Source of the DNA: Actinomyces marseillensis
GTDB lineage: Bacteria > Actinomycetota > Actinomycetes > Actinomycetales > Actinomycetaceae
Assembly (NCBI RefSeq): GCF_900155605.1
Contig: NZ_LT707420.1
Location: forward strand, 273,141-329,867
DNA: 56,727 nt
Direction of reading: 5' to 3'
Below the pieces are notes generated by a model. It ran no database searches, was not told where the DNA came from, and saw only the letters and a program-made list of their open reading frames with translations. The stretch's first letter is position 1. Each line of letters begins with the position of its first letter. The position numbers and the translations under genes were made by a program. Below, piece after piece: positions 1 to 7,179 of this stretch.

Positions 1-1
1 C

Positions 2-346
2 GCGTCTGCGACCGTCTCCGCAGCGCAGGCAACCGCTTCTTCTGCTGCTAATGGCGCGAAGGAAACGGCACAGGGCGTCACCGGAAGCACTCAGACTATC
101 GTAGATTCTGACGTTGTTGTCACCGTTCCCGAGGGCGTCGCCCACGTGGTGATCTTCGGTTCGGACGTCAAGCTGACCTCGACCCACGCAATCGAGTCCA
201 TCACCATCGGCGGCAGCGACAACACTGTCACCCTCGCTTCCGTGAACCGCGTGAGCATCAGCGGCTCGAGCAACAAAGTCACCTACTCCTCGGGCAACCC
301 CAATGTTGCCGATACGGGTGCCAACAACTCGGTCTCCAAGGGCTGA
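2..346 (+). CDS. DUF3060-like secreted protein, C-terminal part
   Basis: The frame is open from the left window edge to the TGA after position 346, so the N-terminus is missing. The first ~35 residues are Ala/Ser/Thr-rich low complexity, as expected for the linker behind a lipoprotein or signal peptide. The rest is a short repeat of beta-strands of the pattern VVIFGSDVKL, ITIGGSDNTV, VSISGSSNKV, which is the DUF3060 pattern (right-handed beta-helix-like rungs ending in SxN). Function is unknown in the family; these proteins are normally exported lipoproteins. The GTG at 146 could be called as a start but lies inside the repeat, so the true start is upstream of the window. Confidence 0.7.
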   Translation, partial: ASATVSAAQATASSAANGAKETAQGVTGSTQTIVDSDVVVTVPEGVAHVVIFGSDVKLTSTHAIESITIGGSDNTVTLASVNRVSISGSSNKVTYSSGNPNVADTGANNSVSKG

Positions 347-361
347 GTCTCTGTAGTTTGC

Positions 362-401
362 AGAGGGGGCTGGGATGCGTCAGGCGTCCTGGCCCCTTCT
401 C
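362..401 (+). terminator. Possible terminator after the DUF3060 gene
   Basis: An imperfect G/C-rich stem-loop (AGAGGGGGCTGGGA pairing with CCTGGCCCCTTCT, with mismatches and G-U pairs) begins 15 nt after the stop codon. There is no good T-run. The rest of the 346-571 spacer shows no other gene or repeat that I can see. Confidence 0.35.
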
Positions 402-570
402 CGTATGCGCGAGCGTCCGGCATCTTTGATGAGAACCTCCGCTTAATGGCGTGCACGCAGCCATCCATTCGCGATAGATTTTCTTCGATTGACGAGGCCG
501 AGCCGGCCATTCGCTTTCATCTGGCGCTTCGCTTCACCACCAATCGTCCACGCAACAGAAGAGGACCATC

Positions 571-1575
571 ATGAGGATCCACGTAACCTACGCCGGGGGC
601 ACCATCGGAATGGTTGATTCTCCCGACGGTTTGCGTCCGGGCGCTGACTTGGCCTCGTGGCTCAATGCGCAATTGGACGGTATTGAACTCTCAGGACAGG
701 TTTCTCTTTCTCAGCTCTCCCCTTTGGTTGATTCTTCCGAGACGACGCCTGTTCATTGGCAGATGATTATCGAGGACGTTCGTTCTCACGCCGATAGTGC
801 GGATGCTTTTATCGTTTTACACGGCACAGACACCATGGCCTACACCTCAGCTGCCCTCTCCTATGCGCTGGCCGATTTTGAGAAGCCGATTGTCTTCACG
901 GGCTCACAGTATCCGCTGGGGGTAGTGGGTACGGACGCATCGGCGAATGTCACGGGGGCTTTGCGCGCCGTTGGAAGCCCGCAAGTTCGAGGTGTCACGC
1001 TGTTCTTTGGCCACACGCTTTTGGCGGGCAATCGCGCGACAAAGACCTCATCATGGGCTTTCGCCGGCTTTGATTCCCCTTCGACTTTGCCGGTCGCGCG
1101 CACCGGTGCTCCGTGGCAGTGGTACCACGGCATCGAGGCGGGTGAGGGCTGGGCCGAGCCCGCCCCCTATACCCGTCACGATGTCGCGGTCATCGATGTT
1201 GTTCCCGGGCTTTCCGCCAGGCGCCTGCAGGCAATGCTGACTCCCGCACCCGAAGCTGTCATTATTCGCGCCTACGGCGTCGGTAATATCCCGGCTTCTG
1301 ATCCGGGAATTGTCGATGTTCTTGCAGGGCTCCGAGCACACGATGTTCCGCTGATTGTGGCTTCCCAGTGTTACCAATCTGAAGTGGTTCTGGGCCATTA
1401 CGAGGCTGGTAGCGCCTTGGCACGTTTAGGGGCCATCAGCGCTCATGACATGACCTTGGAAGCTCTCTACGCAAAGACAATCTTCTTGCTTTCGCAGGAA
1501 ATTCGTGGTGATCAGTTCGCGCAGTGGATGAACCGGTCTATTGCAGGAGAGCTCAATCTCCCAGCTATTGCCTAG
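571..1575 (+). CDS. ansA: L-asparaginase, type I (cytoplasmic)
   Basis: Hydrolyses L-asparagine to aspartate and ammonia. The 334-residue length fits bacterial asparaginases. The first catalytic threonine is T11 in the N-terminal motif YAGGTIGM, and the second is T86 with D87 in HGTDTMAYTSAAL; FTGSQ follows near residue 108. There is no signal peptide, which points to the cytoplasmic low-affinity type rather than the periplasmic drug-like type. The ATG at 571 is preceded by AGAAGAGGA, a good ribosome binding site. It stands alone: the upstream gene is separated by 224 bp and the next gene is on the other strand. Confidence 0.93.
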   Translation: MRIHVTYAGGTIGMVDSPDGLRPGADLASWLNAQLDGIELSGQVSLSQLSPLVDSSETTPVHWQMIIEDVRSHADSADAFIVLHGTDTMAYTSAALSYALADFEKPIVFTGSQYPLGVVGTDASANVTGALRAVGSPQVRGVTLFFGHTLLAGNRATKTSSWAFAGFDSPSTLPVARTGAPWQWYHGIEAGEGWAEPAPYTRHDVAVIDVVPGLSARRLQAMLTPAPEAVIIRAYGVGNIPASDPGIVDVLAGLRAHDVPLIVASQCYQSEVVLGHYEAGSALARLGAISAHDMTLEALYAKTIFLLSQEIRGDQFAQWMNRSIAGELNLPAIA

Positions 1576-1666
1576 TTGAGCTGCACGTTTGCCCAATCAA
1601 CAGGCGCTCCGTAAGCAGCTTCGAAAACTGACCACTCAATACAAAACGTATTGGATACACAAATAA

Positions 1667-1699
1667 ATGCGGGGTGTTCTGTTTTAAACCACCCCGCAT
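1667..1699 (-). terminator. Terminator between ansA and lsr2
   Basis: A 10-bp perfect stem (ATGCGGGGTG / CACCCCGCAT) with a 13-nt loop is flanked by A-rich sequence on the left and T-rich sequence on the right. Read on the minus strand it ends in TTTATTT, fitting the end of the lsr2 transcript. It may also work for ansA in the other direction. Confidence 0.75.
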
Positions 1700-1724
1700 A
1701 AAGATAAGTTTTCCTTAAGAAAAC

Positions 1725-2051
1725 TCAGCGATTCTCTTTTTCGAATTGCTCAATAATTGCCGTCGGAATACGTCCGCGTTCACTCAAAGAAATTCCTTTT
1801 TTGCGTGCCCAGCGTCGCACCTGTGAACTCTTTGATTCAGGGGCAGCAGACTGACCCGCACGACGACTATTCAATCGCCCACCAACCCTACGGGCGGCTG
1901 AGATCCAAGGGGAGAGTACCCGCTCAAACTCTTCGGCGTTTTCGTTCGAAAGGTCAATCTCGTACGATACACCTTTGAAGGCAAAAGAAATGGTTTGTTC
2001 GGCAACTGAGCCGTCACGGTCGTCGACTAATACAACAACTTTTTTCTGCAC
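1725..2051 (-). CDS. lsr2: Lsr2-family nucleoid-associated protein
   Basis: Lsr2 is an actinobacterial H-NS-like protein that bridges AT-rich DNA and silences acquired genes. From the chosen start the protein has 108 residues and begins VQKKVVVLVDDRDGSVAEQT, the classic N-terminal dimerisation domain. EIDLSNENAEEFERVLSPWI and RRVGGR follow. The C-terminal DNA-binding part has WARKKG and the AT-hook-like SERGRIP before the end. I chose the GTG at 2051 because AAAGGTG sits 6 nt upstream and it matches the family N-terminus; an ATG at 2075 would add eight residues of poor fit. The gene is monocistronic with its own terminator. Confidence 0.9.
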   Translation of the reverse strand: MQKKVVVLVDDRDGSVAEQTISFAFKGVSYEIDLSNENAEEFERVLSPWISAARRVGGRLNSRRAGQSAAPESKSSQVRRWARKKGISLSERGRIPTAIIEQFEKENR

Positions 2052-2283
2052 AGTTTTCACCTTTCGAAAACTCATTAGATTGGGAGAGAAATAAGCTCTC
2101 TTCAATCAAGCAATGCACATTTAATCAAAAGTTATCACATTCTATGTGGGGACTAATAATCCGCTGAGGGGCCAATTTTGCTGTCTCAATTTCGCTTTTG
2201 AGCGTTGAACGGCCTGGCCAAAGTCTATAAACTGTCCTTTTGTTAGAGAATCCTCGGTGTTGAACGCAAAACGGAGAAGGGAC

Positions 2284-2739
2284 ATGAACCAAGAAAAGCG
2301 TGCTCGCGAGATCGAACAGTTTTTCATTACTATTACTAGGGCTTCGGCGGCTCTTGAGGTTGTACTCAAGCGCAATTTCGGACTGTCGCTCGGCGAGTAC
2401 CGCGTCCTTGACGAGGTCGCATCAACCGGTGAAATCGGAATCCGAATGGGAGAACTTGCCCAATCGGTCATTTTTAGTCCTTCGCGATTGACCCACACCT
2501 ATCGCCGCCTTGCCAGCCGCAACCTCGTCGTGCGCACTCCCTACGAGTTCGACCGTCGTGGCGGCACAATCACAATCACGGATGCAGGCAAGGAACTCCT
2601 CACCAAGGCGCAGCGCGTTGAGCGAGCTCTTCTTCGCGACATCATTAGCGATGACATTTCCGACGAAGACCTCAGCGTCATTATTCGCGTGAGCTCAGAT
2701 GTGAACACGCGTTTGGACGAAGTCGAGAAACGTCACTAG
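2284..2739 (+). CDS. MarR-family transcriptional regulator
   Basis: A 151-residue winged-helix regulator. The MarR core is clear: an N-terminal dimerisation helix, LSLGEYRVLDEVAS, MGELAQSVIFSPSRLTHTYRRLASRNLV (recognition helix) and RRGGTITITDAGKELL (the wing). The ATG at 2284 follows GGAGAAGG; an earlier ATG at 2257 has no such site. It lies 11 bp ahead of a ClC channel gene, so the pair is probably one transcript. Upstream, TATAAA at 2226-2231 and the partly symmetric TTGAACGGCCTGGCCAAAG (2205-2223) could be promoter and autoregulatory operator; this is inference. The ligand is unknown. Confidence 0.88.
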   Translation: MNQEKRAREIEQFFITITRASAALEVVLKRNFGLSLGEYRVLDEVASTGEIGIRMGELAQSVIFSPSRLTHTYRRLASRNLVVRTPYEFDRRGGTITITDAGKELLTKAQRVERALLRDIISDDISDEDLSVIIRVSSDVNTRLDEVEKRH

Positions 2740-2750
2740 TCTCAGGAACT

Positions 2751-4067
2751 GTGAGTACACCCGGTTTCCCAATCTCTGCATGGTCTCCCCGCCTTCGAAT
2801 GGGGCTCGCGGTTGCAATTACCGCAACTGCTGCAGGGCTTGTGGGCGCCGGGTGTTCGCATCTTCTCCACATCATCGAGCACCTTGTTTTCGGCCACTTT
2901 GATGGCACACTTCTTCAGGCGATCTCCTTAGTTCCCTGGTGGCACCGTGTCCTTGCTTTAAGTGGAGCGGGCGTTCTCGGCGCATTGTCCTGGTACCTCT
3001 ACTCCCGCATGGGCGGGAAGCCTGTCTCTCTTCCAAAAGCAGTTGATGGCCAGAAGATGCCTTTTTGGCTCACGCTCTGGCACTCACTGAATCAAATCCT
3101 CATTGTGGGGATGGGTGCTTCCATCGGACGAGAAGTCGCTCCCCGCGAAATCAGTGCGTCCCTCGGTGCGAAAATTTCTGATCTACTCGGACTGACTCCC
3201 CCACAACGCCGGATCATTGTCGGCTGCGCAGCCGGCGCCGGCCTCGCCGCTGTCTATTCACTTCCCCTCTCGGGAGCCGTGTTTGCGCTCGAGATTCTTC
3301 TTCTTGAAGTAAACGCAAGCACCGTCTGGCCCGCCTTAGTCATTAGCGGCGGCGCGGTTTTAGTTGCACACGGTTGGGTGCGTACCGAGCCTTTCTATTC
3401 TCTTCCCGAGGCCACGCAGATGGTCCCAACTGCTTCCCTCACCCTGTGGGCCATTATCGTCGGGCCCCTTCTTGGCGTTCTGGGCACTCTTTTCAAGGGC
3501 GCGGTTAAATCCTGTTCCGCCGCGCGACCCACCGGCTGGAAACTGCTCGCATGGATGATCCCCACCTTCACGCTCATCGGGGTCATCACCATCTGGGTCC
3601 CATCGATTGCTGGGAATGGCCAGTCCACCGCACAGTTAGCATTTGACGGCGCGATTCTGGGCGAAGGAGCACGCGCGGCATCTGGAATCGGCCTGGCGCT
3701 TCTCGTTTCTCTGCTCATCGATGGTCTGACGAAGCTTGTCGGGACGCTCGCAACCATTCGCTCGGGCGCATGGGGTGGCACGCTAACGCCAGGACTTGCG
3801 CTTGGCGGCTCCTGCGGGGCGGTCTTCGGCATCATCTGGTCACACATCTACCCCGGCGACACGACAGCCATTGCGTGTTTCGCATTCATCGGTGCAGTAG
3901 TTTTCCTCGGCACATCAATGAGTGCCCCTCTGACCGCACTGTGCTTGGTCATTGAATTTACACACCGAGGCGCGACGCTCTTGGTTCCAACCACGATCGC
4001 GCTCGGACTAGGTGTCGGCGCCTCGCGCCTCTGGACGCAACTGCGCACGCACCGAACCGAAGCCTAG
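2751..4067 (+). CDS. ClC-family chloride channel or H+/Cl- antiporter
   Basis: A polytopic membrane protein of 438 residues with the ClC fold. The selectivity/gating motif appears as GREVAPRE at residues 126-133, where most ClC proteins have GREGP; the Glu equivalent to the gating glutamate is kept. Further ClC-like segments are SLPLSGAVFALEILL and GAWGGTLTPGLALGGSCGAV. The start is a GTG with only a weak AGGA 3 nt upstream; translation may be coupled to the MarR gene just before it. A role in acid or halide stress is plausible but not shown. The 73-bp convergent gap to hemH holds only weak dyad symmetry. Confidence 0.88.
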   Translation: MSTPGFPISAWSPRLRMGLAVAITATAAGLVGAGCSHLLHIIEHLVFGHFDGTLLQAISLVPWWHRVLALSGAGVLGALSWYLYSRMGGKPVSLPKAVDGQKMPFWLTLWHSLNQILIVGMGASIGREVAPREISASLGAKISDLLGLTPPQRRIIVGCAAGAGLAAVYSLPLSGAVFALEILLLEVNASTVWPALVISGGAVLVAHGWVRTEPFYSLPEATQMVPTASLTLWAIIVGPLLGVLGTLFKGAVKSCSAARPTGWKLLAWMIPTFTLIGVITIWVPSIAGNGQSTAQLAFDGAILGEGARAASGIGLALLVSLLIDGLTKLVGTLATIRSGAWGGTLTPGLALGGSCGAVFGIIWSHIYPGDTTAIACFAFIGAVVFLGTSMSAPLTALCLVIEFTHRGATLLVPTTIALGLGVGASRLWTQLRTHRTEA

Positions 4068-4140
4068 CGGGTTTCTTGGCGCGACCTCGTCAGCGAGCAC
4101 CAATGCACGAGGCGTTTCCTATAACTCCCCCACGGCCTCG

Positions 4141-5166
4141 TCAATCAATCCAACCCGCAAGCCCGCGCCGGGCGAGGGCCTCCAAAGTCTCGACGGCACC
4201 GCGCGAGGCATTTCCCCACGGGATGTAGTTGAACTCTGAGCCGCCCGCTTCCAGGAAAGTCTCCCGGTTCAGTTGAGCAATCTCGTCGACGGTTTCAAGG
4301 CAGTCCGCCATAAATCCAGGGCAAATCACATCAAGACGCCGGGTCCCGTGACGAGCAAGCTCAGCAACGGTATCGATGGTCGCCGGCCCCAACCATTTCG
4401 CGGGCCCAAAAACCGATTGGAAAGTGACTAGAAGCTGGTCTTCGTCGAGATTTAAGCGCGCTCGGAGTGCATTTGCCGTCGCCATACACTCATGCTTGTA
4501 GGGATCACCCGCATCGTGCATTTTCTGAGGGATGGAATGGAAAGACGCAAGGAGCTGATCTCCAGATGCGAAATCAGGGCGACCCCGGCGTGCCCAATCT
4601 TCCTCGATAGCGCAGGCTAGGGCTTCAATATAGGCGGGTTCCGTAGGGAACGAACGGATCGTGCGCACTTCCATATGATTGCGACGTTTCAGGATGTAGC
4701 GCGCTAATGCGTCAGTGACTGTTCCCGCAGATGACGCGGCATATTGCGGATAGGCGGGGAGAAGAAGGACGCGGCGATGCCCCTTTGCGAACACATCATC
4801 AAGGACGCTCTCAATAGAGGGCTTTCCGTAGCGCATAGCGAGCGCAACTTTCGCTTGACCGCCAAGCAGCTCTGAAAGAGATTCGGCTTGGGCGATGGAA
4901 TACGCCATGAGCGGCGAACCATGCTCAGTCCAAATCGAACGATAGTTTGGTGCGACTCGAGAGGGGCGGAAAGGAAGAATCACGCCTTCAAGAACTGGCT
5001 TCCAGATCAGAGGATGAAGTTCAATTACTCGACGATCACTCAGAAATTCACGCAAAAAACGGCGAATATCGCTGGGGCTGGGCGATTCGGGAGTCCCTAG
5101 ATTTACAAGAAGGACGACGGGCGTCTCCGCTGGGTTTTCTGACGTTTTGTCATGTTCTGTCAACAC
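4141..5166 (-). CDS. hemH: Ferrochelatase (proto- or coproporphyrin)
   Basis: Inserts ferrous iron into a porphyrin at the end of haem synthesis. The protein has 341 residues and begins with VVLLVNLGTPESPSP. The catalytic histidine is H210 in SFHSIPQK and the acidic partner is E291 in CPGFMADCLETVDEI. The C-terminal block FQSVFGPAKWLGP...EAGGSEFNYIPW resembles proteobacterial HemH more than the actinobacterial coproporphyrin type. No other haem gene is in the window, so the source of its porphyrin cannot be judged. Monocistronic, minus strand, converging with the ClC gene. Confidence 0.92.
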   Translation of the reverse strand: MLTEHDKTSENPAETPVVLLVNLGTPESPSPSDIRRFLREFLSDRRVIELHPLIWKPVLEGVILPFRPSRVAPNYRSIWTEHGSPLMAYSIAQAESLSELLGGQAKVALAMRYGKPSIESVLDDVFAKGHRRVLLLPAYPQYAASSAGTVTDALARYILKRRNHMEVRTIRSFPTEPAYIEALACAIEEDWARRGRPDFASGDQLLASFHSIPQKMHDAGDPYKHECMATANALRARLNLDEDQLLVTFQSVFGPAKWLGPATIDTVAELARHGTRRLDVICPGFMADCLETVDEIAQLNRETFLEAGGSEFNYIPWGNASRGAVETLEALARRGLAGWID

Positions 5167-5258
5167 AATTCAGGGTAGCACCCAGGAACGTGCAGGTAGG
5201 GGCGGGCACGAGCGAGAGTAGGTGCGGGTAATCACACACCGTCGCAGCAGCACAACGT

Positions 5259-5288
5259 TTGCTTCTCCGAAGCGGATACCGCTAAAGT
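5259..5288 (+). promoter_or_regulatory. Likely promoter of tRNA-Thr
   Basis: TTGCTT at 5259-5264 and TAAAGT at 5283-5288 are separated by 18 bp and lie about 50 bp before the tRNA. A small 7-bp hairpin (CACTTCC / GGAAGTG, 5308-5325) lies between promoter and tRNA and could be part of the precursor leader. Confidence 0.45.
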
Positions 5289-5337
5289 ACTTCCGGTAGC
5301 TTTTCTGCACTTCCCTTCGGAAGTGAGGATTTGCCCG

Positions 5338-5410
5338 GCCGCCTTAGCTCAGTCGGCAGAGCGATTCACTCGTAATGAATAGGTCGTGGGTTCGATTCCC
5401 ACAGGCGGCT
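5338..5410 (+). tRNA. tRNA-Thr (anticodon CGT)
   Basis: The cloverleaf can be drawn: acceptor GCCGCCT pairs with AGGCGGC, D-arm GCTC/GAGC, anticodon stem ATTCA/TGAAT around loop CTCGTAA (anticodon CGT, codon ACG), and T-arm GTGGG TTCGATT CCCAC. CCA is not encoded. Confidence 0.97.
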
Positions 5411-5416
5411 CAGAAC

Positions 5417-5460
5417 AACCCGAAGTACCAACGAAAGTTTCGCTGGTATTTCGGGTTTTC
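5417..5460 (+). terminator. Terminator of tRNA-Thr
   Basis: A long stem (AACCCGAA...TTCGGGTT with inner pairing of TACCA and TGGTA around CGAAAGTTTCG) is followed by TTTTCTT. It starts only 7 nt after the tRNA. Confidence 0.85.
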
Positions 5461-5518
5461 TTATTGAAACTGGACAGCGGTCACCTGACGGGGCATCGCT
5501 TAGTCAGTCGGCTGCGCG

Positions 5519-5581
5519 GCTCGGCCACGCAGCGGGGCGGCTCGGCCAGCGACAGGACTTGCTCGGCCACTGACGGCGAAC
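5519..5581. repeat. 21-bp tandem repeat, three units
   Basis: GCTCGGCC recurs at 5519, 5540 and 5561, exactly 21 bp apart, with partly conserved sequence between. It lies in the gene-free stretch 5461-5838 behind tRNA-Thr. No convincing coding region is present in this stretch. Confidence 0.8.
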
Positions 5582-5610
5582 CGAGCGAGGCACTTGAGCA
5601 AGGGCGTCGT

Positions 5611-5699
5611 GAGGTTGCTCGTCACCTCGGCACATCGGACAAAGTACCGACACCTTGCCGCGAGGTTGCTCTTCACCTCAATGCATCGGACAAAGTGCG
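5611..5699. repeat. Imperfect direct repeat holding a half-copy of the hairpin element
   Basis: GAGGTTGCTC...TCACCTC...CATCGGACAAAGT occurs at 5611-5645 and again at 5662-5696 with a 51-bp offset. The second copy runs on into the left arm of the 75-bp hairpin element; the first stops at ACC, giving an orphan half-arm. Confidence 0.8.
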
Positions 5700-5762
5700 T
5701 CATTACTTCCGGGTTATCGGAGAAAATCACCAAAGCCTCCCCCATTCAGACGCACTTTGTCC
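5688..5762. repeat. 75-bp interspersed hairpin element, copy 1
   Basis: The left arm GGACAAAGTGCGTC (5688-5701) and right arm GACGCACTTTGTCC (5749-5762) are perfect inverted repeats separated by 47 bp. Copies 2 (8789-8863) and 3 (19669-19743) have the same arms and the same spacing, while the central 47 bp differ. A 17-bp direct repeat GCGGACACGCGAAAGCC / GCGGACACGCGGAGGCC follows at 5772-5805. Confidence 0.92.
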
Positions 5763-5838
5763 GCGGATGCCGCGGACACGCGAAAGCCGCGGACACGCGG
5801 AGGCCAATATAGAACCCGGGTAGACCAAGACACAGAAA

Positions 5839-5865
5839 TGCCCGCGAGCGCAGAGCTCGCGGGCA
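5839..5865 (-). terminator. Terminator of the DUF2249 gene
   Basis: GCCCGCGAGC / GCTCGCGGGC is a perfect 10-bp stem with a 5-nt loop, 16 bp beyond the stop codon. On the minus strand it is followed by ATTTCTGTGTC. Confidence 0.8.
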
Positions 5866-5880
5866 TTGAGCCTCAGAAAA

Positions 5881-6465
5881 TTAGGACAGACGCGTAATGC
5901 GGTAGCGCCAGTCGACCGGGCCGGTCTCGATTGTCTCGACGCGGTAGTGCGATTCGCTTTCCTGCAGGTAATTGAACAGCGGGACAGGCTGATGCGGAGC
6001 AACGACAATCAGCGATGCGCCAAGCGGCAGGTTATCCATCGCGGCAAACAACAGTGCATGGCGAACGACCTTGGGCAGGGAGTGAATAACAAGTTCGTCC
6101 TCACGAACGGCGGGATCCTGCGATACAACGTGCGCTGTTCCCTGGCCGTGATCACCGCAACCGCAGCCCCCGTGAGCAGGTGCTTCAGCCTTCGGAGCTT
6201 CCTGAGCACCGTGTCCATGTCCGCCACAACCACAACCGCCGTGTGATTCACGGGCAGGTGCGGCCTCAGCCTTATGTCCGTGCCCACCGCAGCCACAGCC
6301 TCCGTGCGACTCGGGTGCAGTTGCTGCAGGAGCAGCCTGTTCCTTCTTTCCGTGGCCACCACAACCGCAGCCACAACCTCCCTCAGAGGGGGTGGTCGAC
6401 ACGTCAACCAGCTTGAATTGCTGTCCAGTTCCCGGCGCTGCTGCCTCGGGCAAAGTCTCTGCCAT
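5881..6465 (-). CDS. DUF2249 protein with four Cys/His-rich repeats
   Basis: A 194-residue protein in two parts. After a short start (MAETLPEAA...) there are four copies of a metal-ligand-like repeat of the form GGCGCGGHGH, spaced by Ala/Glu-rich linkers over roughly residues 26-122. The C-terminal ~70 residues (DELVIHSLPKVVRHALLFAAMDNLP, then PVPLFNYL and DWRYRITR) form a DUF2249 domain, a small alpha/beta module found near nitric-oxide and iron-sulphur metabolism genes. I chose the ATG at 6465 because GGAAGAGG lies 5-6 nt upstream. The Cys/His repeats suggest binding of Zn, Ni, Cu or haem iron; this is inference. The gene is downstream of ridA, with a hairpin between. Confidence 0.75.
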   Translation of the reverse strand: MAETLPEAAAPGTGQQFKLVDVSTTPSEGGCGCGCGGHGKKEQAAPAATAPESHGGCGCGGHGHKAEAAPARESHGGCGCGGHGHGAQEAPKAEAPAHGGCGCGDHGQGTAHVVSQDPAVREDELVIHSLPKVVRHALLFAAMDNLPLGASLIVVAPHQPVPLFNYLQESESHYRVETIETGPVDWRYRITRLS

Positions 6466-6499
6466 TTTGTCCTCTTCCTTGGAATAACGCTGTAAATCA

Positions 6500-6523
6500 G
6501 CGGGCACTCACAGGAACGCCCGC
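6500..6523 (-). terminator. Small stem-loop between ridA and the DUF2249 gene
   Basis: GCGGGC / GCCCGC with a 12-nt loop. It could end the ridA transcript or reduce read-through into the DUF2249 gene. There is no clear T-run. Confidence 0.4.
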
Positions 6524-6580
6524 ATACAGACCTTTATTTCAGTTTAAATCCTTGCTAAATAGAGCGCTGAGCGATCCCGT

Positions 6581-7045
6581 TTACTCGGAACGGAGCACAA
6601 ACTCCACCTCAACCTCGACCGAGGCATTCAGCGGCAAGGCCGCAACACCCACAGCCGAACGCGCGTGCTGAGAGCCAAAAACCTCGCCCAGCAGTTCAGA
6701 TGCTCCATTGACCACAGCAGCCTGCCCATAGAAATTCGGCAAGGACGCGACAAAAGCAGTCACCTTAACTACCGAGGCCAGACGATCCACACCGCCAGCA
6801 ACTGCAGCTGCAGCCGCCATCGCGTTCAACGCACAAATCCGCGCGGCCTCGTACGCGTCTTCGGGATCCGCACCATCTTCACCAACCGCACCAATGCATG
6901 CCAACTCGCCATTTTCCAAGGGAAGCTGACCGGAGGTGCGCACAACACCGCGATCCTCAATGGCAGGAACATAGGCGGCAACAGGCTTGGCAACCTCAGG
7001 TAGTTCAAGGCCAAGCTCAGCAAGTTTCTCCGAAGGCAGTGTCAT
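6581..7045 (-). CDS. RidA/YjgF-family protein
   Basis: A 154-residue member of the RidA superfamily, whose best-known members are cytoplasmic trimers that hydrolyse reactive enamine/imine intermediates of PLP enzymes. It shows VVRTSGQLPLENG near the N-terminus, AARICALNAMAAA, VVKVTAFVAS and QHARSAVGVAALPLNASVEVEVEFV at the end. Sequence details (FYGQAAVVNGASELL) resemble the Rv3678c-like subgroup rather than archetypal RidA, so the substrate is uncertain. The start ATG follows AGGAAAA. Confidence 0.88.
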   Translation of the reverse strand: MTLPSEKLAELGLELPEVAKPVAAYVPAIEDRGVVRTSGQLPLENGELACIGAVGEDGADPEDAYEAARICALNAMAAAAAVAGGVDRLASVVKVTAFVASLPNFYGQAAVVNGASELLGEVFGSQHARSAVGVAALPLNASVEVEVEFVLRSE

Positions 7046-7068
7046 TTTTCCTCACGATCTCATCAGAA

Positions 7069-7099
7069 CTGGGGGGCGTGGAATTTCCACACCCCCCAG
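7069..7099 (-). terminator. Terminator of the DUF4956-VTC operon
   Basis: CTGGGGGGCGTGGAA pairs with TTCCACACCCCCCAG (14 of 15 positions) around a single T. It lies 80 bp beyond the stop of the VTC gene and just before ridA. There is no T-run, so Rho or another factor may help. Confidence 0.6.
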
Positions 7100-7179
7100 C
7101 CTAGTCCCGCGCAGCACCTCTGGGTCATCACGCACACTTCGCGGGACAGCTTGTGTACGGGATCAACCCCGTGATCTGC

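Noticed and set aside
5688-5762. Hairpin elements as integron attC sites or CRISPR repeats
   Set aside because: The arms lack the attC core sites and no integrase is present; copies are kilobases apart, not regularly arrayed.
5386-5823. 145-residue open frame running from tRNA-Thr through the repeats
   Set aside because: It starts inside the tRNA, consists of repeat-derived sequence, and all frames are open there because of GC bias.
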